From Aureimonas flava (GTDB taxonomy: Bacteria; Pseudomonadota; Alphaproteobacteria; Rhizobiales; Rhizobiaceae), in NCBI RefSeq assembly GCF_003583935.1, contig NZ_QYRN01000005.1, forward strand, positions 186,001 through 250,000: a stretch of DNA of 64,000 nucleotides. Direction: 5' to 3'. Below the pieces are notes generated by a model. The model was not told where the DNA came from. It worked only from the letters and a program-made list of their open reading frames with translations, and searched no databases. Position 1 is the stretch's first letter; every line of letters starts with the position of its first letter. The translations under genes and the position numbers were made by a program. Below are positions 7,499 through 15,268 of this stretch, in pieces.

Positions 7499-7966
7499 GT
7501 GGCTAGAGGCGACTATCCAAGCGCGAAGCAGGACCAGTACATGCTGCGTTTCCCAGACGGGATGCGCGAACGGCTGAAGCACGAAGCCGAAATGAACGGC
7601 CGCTCTCTCAACGCCGAGATCATCTATCGCCTGACCGGCACGATCGAAGCCGACGACGAAAGCCGCTCGACCGCCCGCGGCGTCTACGACATCCACCTGA
7701 AGCTGCCCGGCTCCGTCCGCGATCGCATCTATGCCGCAGCCGAAGAGAACGAGCGCACCCTCACCGGCGAGATCATCTACACGCTGGAACGCGAGTATCC
7801 CGATCTTGCTCCGCTTGGGGATATCCTCGACATCATCAACTTCAGCCTGGAACGCGCGAAGAGGAAGGGCGACGCTCGGTCCCACTATGAACTCGAACTC
7901 GCGCTGGAACGCGTGCGCGAGTTTTACCGGCATAGTTCAGACGATGGCTCGGCGGGACCGAGTTAA
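7499..7966 (+). CDS. Tandem Arc-type ribbon-helix-helix protein
   Basis: This 155-residue protein contains two successive Arc-like units. Unit 1 spans residues about 10-48 (QYMLRFPDGMRERL, then MNGRSLNAEIIYRL). Unit 2 spans about 62-100 (YDIHLKLPGSVRDRI, then NERTLTGEIIYTLE). A 55-residue Glu/Arg-rich helical tail follows. Two units in one chain could make an intramolecular RHH dimer. Translation most likely starts at GTG 7499, with GAGGGGG upstream. It is divergent from the 64-residue Arc-type gene and runs into the DUF2971 gene, so it may regulate both the lysogeny-side operon and the cargo side. Confidence 0.72.
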   Translation: MARGDYPSAKQDQYMLRFPDGMRERLKHEAEMNGRSLNAEIIYRLTGTIEADDESRSTARGVYDIHLKLPGSVRDRIYAAAEENERTLTGEIIYTLEREYPDLAPLGDILDIINFSLERAKRKGDARSHYELELALERVREFYRHSSDDGSAGPS

Positions 7967-7985
7967 GGAGTGGATTAGGCATAGA

Positions 7986-8888
7986 ATGTCCGGCGCAATC
8001 ACACCAGTCCAGCCACCCCAGAATTACGTCCTGCCGTCACACGACACACTCTACCATTACTGTACAAACGACACTTTTTTAAAGATAATTGAAGGAAAGT
8101 GCCTGCAACTATCTGACCTTCGATTGTCCAACGATACGATGGAGGGAAGTTGGGTTCAGCATGTTGTTGCAGAGATGTGTGCTAGCGATCCTGTTTTGGC
8201 GCCCCACACCGACCGAATTTCTGCAATGATCGAAGATGCGGTCAAAACATTCGCAAACGTCGGTTTCTGTTTATCCGAAGACGGCGACTCGCTTAGTCAA
8301 TGGCGGGGGTACGCCGATGATGGACAAGGGATGAGTATCGGCTTCTCCAAAGAGAAGCTGCGGGACTCTTCAAACTTTCAAGCCAATGGCATCGCCGTAA
8401 ACATGTTGCAGCGCGTGGAATACGATGCCAGCACGCAGCGCTCTAGAATTCTACCAATACTTTTGAAGATAAAAGAAGGGGTTGAGCAGGGAGCTTTCAG
8501 CGTAGCTGCTCTGTTTGGGTTGCTTAGTAGCGCAGAGGAGAGAGAGATAAAGAAGCAGGCTCAGGATGTGGCATTTAAAAAGGTGGTCAACCACATTTTT
8601 GAGCTATTCCCGTTGTTTTATCAATACAAAAACCCCGCGTTCCGTGAGGAGCTGGAGTGGCGTCTCATCTACTATCGGATTGCCGAGAAGCAAATGTCAT
8701 TTTTTGCAAAGCGCGATAGGATCGTCCCTTGTAAAAAGTTCAGTTTCGAAGGCCGCCACGAATATATGATTACAGATGTCGTCATCGGGCCGAAAAACAT
8801 TTCGGATGTGTCGTTGGTCCAAGAGGTGATGGCCTCACGAGGCTACTCAGCTGTGACCGTTCGCCGTTCATCAGCCACGTATCGTTGA
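7986..8888 (+). CDS. DUF2971 family protein, cargo gene
   Basis: This 300-residue protein matches DUF2971 by its landmark segments: LYHYC near residue 22, LSDLRLSNDTMEG near 42, FCLSEDGDSLSQWRGYAD then DGQGMSIGF at about 94-120, and EELEWRLIYY in the last third. The biochemical function of the family is not known to me. Base composition drops sharply here (many AT-rich codons such as tttttt and aaaaat), unlike the flanking host genes, which points to recent acquisition. An in-frame ATG at 7944 would overlap the Arc-type gene by 23 bp. AAGGAG at 7964-7969 fits neither start well, so the start is uncertain. It is a candidate phage-defence cargo gene, on context only. Confidence 0.72.
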   Translation: MSGAITPVQPPQNYVLPSHDTLYHYCTNDTFLKIIEGKCLQLSDLRLSNDTMEGSWVQHVVAEMCASDPVLAPHTDRISAMIEDAVKTFANVGFCLSEDGDSLSQWRGYADDGQGMSIGFSKEKLRDSSNFQANGIAVNMLQRVEYDASTQRSRILPILLKIKEGVEQGAFSVAALFGLLSSAEEREIKKQAQDVAFKKVVNHIFELFPLFYQYKNPAFREELEWRLIYYRIAEKQMSFFAKRDRIVPCKKFSFEGRHEYMITDVVIGPKNISDVSLVQEVMASRGYSAVTVRRSSATYR

Positions 8889-9621
8889 TCGGTCAATAAA
8901 ATCTTCGCGGTAGCGATCGTCTTATCCGCGAGCCGGAGACGTTCGTCGCGCCGATGCTCGCCTTGCGTCAACGCCACCGATCCATCGAAAGGCGTGCGCC
9001 AGCGCTATTGGGACGAGGCCATTCGGGACGATGCCCTGCGAGATCATCCACTCGACAACCTACTCGGCCGTCCTCACCCGCGGGCGAGTTTTGGCCGTCA
9101 CAACAGCCCGCCGCCCGCATGATGCAGGTCCCCACATCGAACGAAGCCGGTGCCGTCTGCCAACTCGATCCAGCCGCTATTGTTCATTCAACGCTTGCGA
9201 ACGCTGGCGATTATCACCACCGCGTTGGCAGGAAGTTCGCGCAGAGTTTCTGGCCTTGGGCTGACGAAGTGGCTGCCCACGCCTTTACGAATGATTTCAA
9301 TAGCCTATCGGGAGTTTGTTGATCTACAGGGCTGGGGCGGGTTCTGGACGAACCTCAATCGCCCAACGGAAGGCTGCCATGCACAATCAAGGCCGCTGGG
9401 AGGAGCATCTTCATCTGTCGACCGGTCGTTAGGCGAAGGGCGCCCTCCATTCGAGATGAGCTGGCTACTGTATCGGTCGCTGTCGTTCGTAGGCCATCTG
9501 TTCTCGTTTGGTTTCTCCAGCTGAATCGCGGATAAGGTCACGCTCGAGTCGGTCTGGCTCTAGATTTTCGATCGTAATCCTCCCATGTTCAATCGCCATC
9601 CCAACCCATTGAGTGCGTTTA
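8889..9621. other. Gene-poor 733-bp stretch inside the element
   Basis: I find no convincing gene. Several short frames overlap one another without ribosome-binding sites. The frame from GTG 8994 to the stop at 9120-9122 (42 codons, RQRYWDEAIRDDALRDHP) has protein-like composition and could be a gene remnant. GC is intermediate, lower than the host. The stretch separates the two cargo genes and may be the scar of a lost gene. Confidence 0.5.
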
Positions 9622-10518
9622 ATGCCCGACCGGAATTTGCTCATTTACTGCGACGAGTCGCTGAGCAAGGGCGCATTCTTCTCCAATTTTTACGGCGGCG
9701 CACTAATTGAAGCTAGTGATCGGGAAAGTATCGAGCACGCGCTTGACGCGGCTAGGCAAGCAAACGGCCTCAACGCGGAGTTGAAGTGGACGAAGATTTC
9801 GGCGGGTTACAAGGATAAGTACATAGCGTTTATCGATGCGTTTTTTGATCTGGTGGCGGAAAATCGCATCAAGCTGCGGATCATGTTCACCCAAAACTCA
9901 AACCGGCCTCTTGGTTTAACGGATGATCAGATCGATAACGCGTACTTTCTTCTCTATTATCAGCTGATAAAGCATGCTTTCGGCCTTGCTTATTGTGGAA
10001 CGAGCAGGACGAACAAGCGGGTGTCTATCTATCTAGACGACATCCCGGATAACCGCGAGAAGTACGAACGTTTTCGTGAATTCGTCGCAAGTCTCAGCAA
10101 TAGCGCAGAGTTTCAAGCGTCTGGCGCATACATCCCAATAAGTGAGATCACTGATGTCGACTCCAAAAAGCATGATATACTACAAGGTCTCGACATAGTT
10201 TTAGGAGCAATACAGTTTCGCTTGAACAATATGCACCTCGAAAAGCCCCCTGGGCAATGGAGGCGAGCGAAACGAACGGTAGCGAAAGAGGCGGTATATA
10301 AGCATATCCTGAGGCGGATCCAGGCGATCTATCCAAACTTCAACATTGGAGTGAGCACGAGTAGACAGGGCGACCCGCGGAATGTCTGGCGTCAACCATA
10401 CAGGCACTGGCTATTCGTGCCTAAAGACTTCGCTGTTGTACCTGGCCAGAGCAAAAAAGACATCGCTAAGCGCAGAAAGGCCCCGCAACCGACTACAAGT
10501 ACCCCTAATATGAACTAG
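9622..10518 (+). CDS. DUF3800 family protein, cargo gene
   Basis: This 298-residue protein has the marks of DUF3800: the N-terminal acidic motif YCDES (residues 9-13) after a hydrophobic strand, then ELKWTKIS near 53, YLDD at 137-140, and DSKKHDILQGLDIVLGAIQF at about 180-199. The conserved acidic residues suggest a metal-dependent nuclease-like fold, but that is an inference. The C-terminal 20 residues are basic and Thr/Pro-rich. ATG 9622 is preferred to GTG 9613 because the motif begins at residue 9. Codon use is AT-richer than the host, like the DUF2971 gene. It stands alone in its direction. Confidence 0.75.
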   Translation: MPDRNLLIYCDESLSKGAFFSNFYGGALIEASDRESIEHALDAARQANGLNAELKWTKISAGYKDKYIAFIDAFFDLVAENRIKLRIMFTQNSNRPLGLTDDQIDNAYFLLYYQLIKHAFGLAYCGTSRTNKRVSIYLDDIPDNREKYERFREFVASLSNSAEFQASGAYIPISEITDVDSKKHDILQGLDIVLGAIQFRLNNMHLEKPPGQWRRAKRTVAKEAVYKHILRRIQAIYPNFNIGVSTSRQGDPRNVWRQPYRHWLFVPKDFAVVPGQSKKDIAKRRKAPQPTTSTPNMN

Positions 10519-10604
10519 AGGCTTCATCGGAAGCAGGGCCCACAGGTAATATGGCGAGATTCGGGGTTGACTTCAATCCCAAATCGGTCCTTGCCCGAAT
10601 GTTA

Positions 10605-10889
10605 TCAACAGCGCTTTGCCGCTAGCAGACATCGCTCATATGTCAACTGCCGCAGCGCATCGACCGTGTAACCCTCACGGATTAGGCGCTCTTGGAGCTT
10701 GCAAGCATCAGCAATGGATGCACGGCTGGGATCGTACGAGGAGCCGGAAAGCGGCTCGGCCATGTGAATGAACGCCGTGGCGATCTGCCGGCGGTCGTAC
10801 CCCGCCCGCGTTGCTCGATGCAGCGCATCGCGCATAATGCGCGCGAGCGGAGGAACCCGTTTTCGACGAACCCTAATTTCCGAAGGCAT
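10605..10889 (-). CDS. Small hypothetical protein
   Basis: This 94-residue basic protein is not recognised. It is Arg-rich at both ends (MPSEIRVRRKRVPPLARIMR at the start, CLLAAKRC at the end) with amphipathic helical stretches between. It faces the same way as the capsid operon but is separated from it by a strong hairpin at 10942-10974, so it would need its own promoter. The upstream ribosome-binding site is weak. It could be a small phage regulator or a chance frame. Confidence 0.4.
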   Translation of the reverse strand: MPSEIRVRRKRVPPLARIMRDALHRATRAGYDRRQIATAFIHMAEPLSGSSYDPSRASIADACKLQERLIREGYTVDALRQLTYERCLLAAKRC

Positions 10890-10941
10890 CTCTCAAAACT
10901 CGCAGCTAAACTTCGCCGTTGACGGCGATCTTCGGATAGGT

Positions 10942-10974
10942 GGCGGCGGTCTGGGGGACCGTCAGACCGCCGCC
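10942..10974 (-). terminator. Strong hairpin after the capsid gene
   Basis: GGCGGCGGTCTG (10942-10953) and CAGACCGCCGCC (10963-10974) form a perfect 12-bp stem with a 9-nt loop, 37 bp beyond the capsid stop. There is no U-run, so it may be a Rho-assisted terminator or a 3'-end stabiliser. Confidence 0.55.
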
Positions 10975-11010
10975 GGGTCCGGAGCGAGGGGAAAGGCGCT
11001 CCGAAGGCGC

Positions 11011-12180
11011 TTAGGCGACGAAACCGAAGTCGCCGTAGATCAGGGCGTTCGGGTTCTTCACCGCAAAAGCGAGGCGTTCCTCAGCGAGGATGGCGACCAA
11101 GTTGCGCGTGAAGAAGTCCGAGTGCTCGGTGCTGATCTCGACGCGCGGGAGCCACCGATCGTAGACGGTGGCCGCACTCTGGAACGAGCCGACCAGGAAC
11201 TTGTCGATCGGCATCGAGGTCGTCTCGACGACGGGCAGGCCCCACAGCACGGCCGAGTCGCGAATGCCCGGATTGCCGAAAATGAAGTTGCCGCCTGCGT
11301 CCTTCTGAAGGCGGATCCGCATCCAGTCCGACGGGTGCATAATGATGCCATCAGGCGGGAAATCGGTGAGCGACGCCTGAAGCACGGCGAGGCCGACCTG
11401 ATCGATAATGGTCGAGCCGCTGATCGTGAAGGGCGCTGCATAAGCCGTTGCCTGCGGGATCATGCCGAGAAGGTTCTCTCCCGTTCCCGAGCCCATGAGA
11501 AGCTGCTCGTCCTCCTTCAGCGCCAGCCCATAGCGAAGATCGTTATCGATGATCCCCGCGAGCTGCGCGGCATTGTCGAGGATCTGACGCGACGCCGGCA
11601 CCCAATGCGCGATGACCTTCGCGCTGGTCGTCTTCATCTCGAAGCTGATGGCGCTTTCGGGCTTGAGCTGACCTTCGGCAACCATGGCCGGCGCCGACGA
11701 GCGCGCCGTTTGCTTCGGATACTCGACCGCGCCCGTTCCGATCTGGATCGAGGGGATGAGGTCGCGCACCCGCAGCGGACGACGGGGCAGGAGCACAGCT
11801 TCGTCACGATGGGGCCGGATCAGCGCTCCGCCCAACGTGGCGCCCGAGGTGATCGTCGTCTTCATCAGCAGCCCTTCGGACTGCTTCCGGCGATCCGCGT
11901 TGTTGCGGAAGCCTTCGATGTCGACGCCCTTCACAAACTGCTCGCCCCAGGTCTCTTCGCGTACCGGCGTCCCGCCGCCAGCTCCGCGCGCCATCTTCTG
12001 TTCGAGCTCGTCGAGGCGCGCCTCTGACTCACGGCTTTTTGTGGCGCCGTCGTCAGCCGTTTTCTTGATGGCATCGAGGCGTGCCGCGACGGCCGTATCG
12101 CGCTGCTCGATTGCCCGCGTGATGGTATCCACATCGACGCCGCTGCCGGCATTGGACTTGGTTCGAAGATGCATGTGCAT
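11011..12180 (-). CDS. HK97-family phage major capsid protein
   Basis: This 389-residue protein has the HK97 layout. Residues about 10-70 are a charged, coiled-coil-like scaffolding delta domain (AIEQRDTAVAARLDAIKK; RLDELEQKMARG). Then come the capsid core segments (TTITSGATLGGALIRP, GAVEYPKQT, KVIAHWVPASRQILDN, DEQLLMGSGTGENLLG, PDGIIMHPSDWMRIRL, GLPVVETTSMP) and the C-terminal strand AFAVKNPNALIYGDF. The protease encoded just upstream would remove the delta domain. The gap is only 12 bp, and AAGGAAA sits 7 bp before ATG 12180. It would build an icosahedral shell; no portal or terminase gene accompanies it. Confidence 0.93.
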   Translation of the reverse strand: MHMHLRTKSNAGSGVDVDTITRAIEQRDTAVAARLDAIKKTADDGATKSRESEARLDELEQKMARGAGGGTPVREETWGEQFVKGVDIEGFRNNADRRKQSEGLLMKTTITSGATLGGALIRPHRDEAVLLPRRPLRVRDLIPSIQIGTGAVEYPKQTARSSAPAMVAEGQLKPESAISFEMKTTSAKVIAHWVPASRQILDNAAQLAGIIDNDLRYGLALKEDEQLLMGSGTGENLLGMIPQATAYAAPFTISGSTIIDQVGLAVLQASLTDFPPDGIIMHPSDWMRIRLQKDAGGNFIFGNPGIRDSAVLWGLPVVETTSMPIDKFLVGSFQSAATVYDRWLPRVEISTEHSDFFTRNLVAILAEERLAFAVKNPNALIYGDFGFVA

Positions 12181-12192
12181 GGGAGCGTTTCC

Positions 12193-12831
12193 TTAGAAGC
12201 GTCGAGCCGACGCCTGAAGCGCGGCCAGAAGGGGCGAGAAGTCGGAAGGGGCGGATTGGTCGAGCGCAGGCCAGCCGCCGAAGGCCACGCGACGCGCAGC
12301 CTCTTTCGACATGCCGGACTTGCGGAGGTGGTCTTCCAGCTCGCTCTTGCTGCCGAGCTGGATCAAGGCTTGACGGTTGGCGGGGAAGCTGACGACGGAC
12401 ACTTCGAACAGCTCGAGGGTGAGCAGCTTCAACACGCCCGTTTTTCGGTCGAATTCCGAACCCCCGGCGGGGATGTTATAACCAATCGAGAGCCCGGCTA
12501 CGTCGCCACCGGTGACGTGGTGAAAGGCATCCTTGCCGGCGGTGGTCTGGGTGTTGAACTGGCCCCGGATGAGAAGGCCGATGTCGGTCTCTTCCATGTC
12601 CAGCCAGCGCCCGATTGGCTTCGCCCAATCGTGCATCCAGAGCATAAGGGGCATGGTCCCCTCGCGCTTGTGCTGGGCCAGCGACTTCGCGAAGGCGCCG
12701 GGCATCACCATGTCGCCGTAGCTGTCGACGTTGCCGAAAACGGAGCCGAGGCCCGTCACGGAGCCTGTCTCTGCGCTGGCATCGAACTTGAGCCGAAGGT
12801 AACCGGACTGCTTCAGGGAAAGTTGGGTCAT
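12193..12831 (-). CDS. HK97-family prohead (capsid maturation) protease
   Basis: This 212-residue serine protease of the HK97 gp4-like family should cleave the capsid delta domain during shell maturation. Visible signatures are the early VTGLGSVFGNVDSYGD motif with MPGAF, His67 in LWMHDWAKPIGRW, Ser115 in VAGLSIGYN, and Glu143 in LFEVSVVSFPAN. The length is normal. It is co-transcribed with the capsid gene 12 bp downstream. Its ATG overlaps (ATGA) the stop of a short upstream frame at 12828-12956, suggesting that a translated gene once lay, or lies, directly before it; in complete phages that gene is usually the portal. Confidence 0.92.
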   Translation of the reverse strand: MTQLSLKQSGYLRLKFDASAETGSVTGLGSVFGNVDSYGDMVMPGAFAKSLAQHKREGTMPLMLWMHDWAKPIGRWLDMEETDIGLLIRGQFNTQTTAGKDAFHHVTGGDVAGLSIGYNIPAGGSEFDRKTGVLKLLTLELFEVSVVSFPANRQALIQLGSKSELEDHLRKSGMSKEAARRVAFGGWPALDQSAPSDFSPLLAALQASARRF

Positions 12832-12956
12832 CTGCCGATCTGACGTGAAGGAGCGAGCCGAAGAATCGGCTGGATCAAACTTCGCGTCCCGGCATCCACC
12901 GGTGGCAGGAAGGTCGCTGTCGCTCCGAACCCGTACCAGACGGTGAACTTCTGCGA
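12828..12956 (-). pseudogene. Residual open frame overlapping the protease start
   Basis: A 42-codon frame without its own ATG ends in a TGA sharing ATGA with the protease start. It includes FTVWYGFGATATFLPP and ends SLIQPILRLAPSRQIGR. A stop at 12957-12959 closes it upstream. The only in-frame alternative start is a GTG at 12899. It could be the 3' remnant of a deleted upstream structural gene, or chance. I cannot assign a family. Confidence 0.3.
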
Positions 12957-13002
12957 TCAGACGATTCCATAGCTACCGCGAGCCGGGACGCTCTTCAAGG
13001 GG

Positions 13003-13254
13003 TCAGTTCGCCGTCGTGCGACGTTCCACAGCCACGAGAGCGCCCCGCTGGATATTGTCGGCCATGGACCGGAAGATCCGCGCCGTCTGCTCAGCGCCCT
13101 CGTGGCGTGCGATCTGCGCGGCGGCGGTGGTGAGGAGCCGATCCATCGCCGTTTCGAACGACACGCCGCGTTCGATAAGCGCGACAAGGGTCTGATGGAT
13201 GGCGCTGTCGGCCAGGGCCTTCAGTTCGGCGTCGGCAGTGTTCCGAATGGTCAT
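13003..13254 (-). CDS. Small hypothetical phage-type protein
   Basis: This 83-residue, mostly helical protein (NTADAELKALADSAIHQTLV; RHEGAEQTARIFRSMADNI) has a good ribosome-binding site (GAGAGGA 7 bp before the ATG). It is not recognised. It lies between the repeat-rich region and the capsid module and faces the same way, so it is likely the first gene of the late operon. A small packaging, scaffold or regulatory role is possible but there is no direct evidence. Confidence 0.6.
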   Translation of the reverse strand: MTIRNTADAELKALADSAIHQTLVALIERGVSFETAMDRLLTTAAAQIARHEGAEQTARIFRSMADNIQRGALVAVERRTTAN

Positions 13255-13483
13255 CGGTCGGTCCTCTCAGTGCGCTATGGGCGATGGGAAAAGTAATGGC
13301 CCGTTTCCGGCGCCTCGAATGCTCAAACCCCTGCAATACAAGGGTTTCAGCGTGGTCAGCTCGGTTTTCGGACTTCGAAAAGTCGTCTCAGCAGAATTAA
13401 ATCTCCGCGTGAGTTCCCCTGTGACGGAGGAGGGTCCCCAAGGCCGAACTTTCGACCTCCCCCCTCCCGTGCCTGCTGGATCC

Positions 13484-13733
13484 GGCCTGCCCGACCTCCT
13501 GCCTGTTGATGGGCCAAGGTCGGGCAGGCCTAATCGCTTGATTCCGTTGGCTTTGGTTGACCTGCCTAACCTGTCTGACCTGTGATTGATGCGTATGCGC
13601 ACCTGCGCATGTGTATGTTTGGGGAAACGAGGTCGGACAGGCCGGACAGGTTAGGCATCCCATTGAACGGGCTTGCTTTTTCGCGTGGCTAACCTCGGCA
13701 AAGGTCAGCCCAAAAGGCCAGGCAGGTTAGGCA
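13484..13733. repeat. Repeat-rich non-coding region, candidate origin or control region
   Basis: The 485-bp gap 13255-13739 has no convincing gene but is full of symmetry. GGCCTGCCCGACCT (13484-13497) faces its exact complement (13517-13530) across 19 bp. TGCCTAACCTGTC (13563-13575) faces GACAGGTTAGGCA (13645-13657). A third copy, GGCAGGTTAGGCA, sits at 13721-13733. Related boxes built on CAGGT/TTAGGC recur between them. Adjacent to a primase-helicase gene, such iteron-like arrays suggest a replication origin; operator sites are the alternative. Confidence 0.5.
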
Positions 13734-13739
13734 GACGCT

Positions 13740-15152
13740 TCACTCGTCGCTGCGATCCCACGGCACCGGCTGGCCGAGGTACGCCTCAAAGTCGTCCCGG
13801 CAGTCTCGCAGCGTCGGTAGCTCGTAGCCGTAGACCCGCTCCGGGGGACCGCTGTTGTCGTGCCGAACGCTTCGGCGTGTGTTGTGCGCTCTCGGCACGA
13901 TCTTCTTTAGCCGCATGGCGAACTGCGTTTCCGACGACTTGCGATGCACACCGACGCGATCCGCTGCGGCCACGTAGTCGTCGACCAGGACGCGCGTCGG
14001 CACGAAGTCCGGCCACTCGTGGTGCCCGCGTGTCGGCATCCCTGCCTTCAAGCGGTCGAGCCACCAGAGCCCAACAGGATCGAGGCTGTGGATCTTCTGC
14101 TCGGCGAGTGCTTCCGTCTTCGGGATCTCGCGCAGGTTCACCGTCGATAGGTCGAAGGCTAGCAGGTCGTGGAGCAGCCGCTCCCGGCCCCCCGCGTCCA
14201 TCTCGTCGGCCAGCTCCTGAAAGTACCCATGGTTTTGCGCCGAGTGGGGCGCTACGTCGAAGACAGCGAAGCGGCGTTCGTCATTGCCCGCCGGCACCAC
14301 CCAGTCGTTGTTTGACGTGAAGATGATCCGTAGATGGTTGGCGAGACGAACGGGGTCGACGCCCTTGCTCTCGATCATCTGGGCCGACGAGGTAACAAGG
14401 CTCTTCAGCCTGCCCTCGGCCGTCTTGTCGCCCGCCCACACCGCTTCATCCGCCTGCAAGAGTAGAAGGCTCGCCATGTGGATGTTGAAGTTGCCGATCA
14501 GGTAGCGGGGATCGTCGACGAGCAGGTAGTGGGAATGGATCAGCGAACCCATCATCTCGCCGACGATCGACTTGCCATAGCCCTGTCCCCCGCGCAGCAC
14601 GATCGACGTGCCCGGCTTCGATCGGGGCTGCTGCACCATCTGCGCGAACCAGGCGAAGAGCCAGCGATAGAGCGCAGGGTCGCCGTCGCAGACGTTCGTT
14701 AGGAGGTGGTCACGGAAGATGGTCCAGGATCCCTCCGCGCTCGGCTTCAGCGAGAAGCCGCGTCAGAGGTTCAGGAAACCGTCCCTGCCTTTCGCGCCAT
14801 CCGGGCTAGGGAAGAACTCGAGCCCGGCGTAATCCCGCCGACCCGAGTCCATCAGCCATTTGTCGGCGTAGGAGATCGACCGGTCCTTGCCCTTCTCGTC
14901 TTTGAACGGATGTCGGGCGTTCTGGCTCAACGCCTTGAAGGCGTCGATCGAGATCAGCCGGACTTCCTCGTCAGGCTCAGCCCCAGGCCTTCGCCAGACG
15001 ATCATCGGACCCTTGCCGATGACGACGAAGGCGAATTCCTCGTTCATCTCCTCGAGATCGTACCAGCCGAGGCGCAGCGCACTGACCCCGCCAGCGTGGG
15101 CAGTCGAGCTTTTTACAACCGGGCGCTCTGCCGTCTCTGCGGCGGCGCTCAT
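13740..15152 (-). pseudogene. Primase-helicase (DUF5906-type), interrupted by an in-frame stop
   Basis: One continuous frame of 470 codons encodes a phage/satellite replication protein except for a TGA at 14765-14763 (codon 130). The reading on either side is homologous-looking and uninterrupted: GRDGFLNL, stop, RGFSLKPSAEGSWTIFRDH, then YRWLFAWFAQMVQQP. From my memory of the family, the stop position is normally Trp (TGG), so a single G-to-A change is the likely cause. The ATPase core follows: Walker A GGQGYGKS (about 188-195), Walker B LLLLQADEAVW (about 230) and sensor IFTSNNDW (about 277). The C-terminal part after ATG 14639 could still be made alone (299 residues). As it stands the full protein requires readthrough. 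Confidence 0.8.
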
Positions 15153-15268
15153 GTCAGGAAATCGCTTGAACGAGTGGGACGCGAACGCCGAAAAGCTGTG
15201 TGTTCACCCGGTTGAAATGCCGGTCCCACTTCTCGCTAAGGCTTTGGCAGGCAGGGAGGAGGGCGCTA

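Noticed and set aside
8954-9524. Overlapping plus-strand frames between the two cargo genes as real genes
   Set aside because: They overlap each other heavily, lack ribosome-binding sites, and none has a recognisable domain.
12957-13187. Minus-strand frame overlapping the 83-residue small gene
   Set aside because: Arg/Ser/Pro-rich shadow; the other frame has a good ribosome-binding site and normal composition.
13267-13663. Short overlapping frames in the repeat-rich region
   Set aside because: Composition follows the repeats; no ribosome-binding sites, and the frames on the two strands mirror one another.
13484-13733. CRISPR array
   Set aside because: The repeats are few, partly inverted, of unequal spacing and not separated by uniform spacers; no cas genes are present anywhere in the window.
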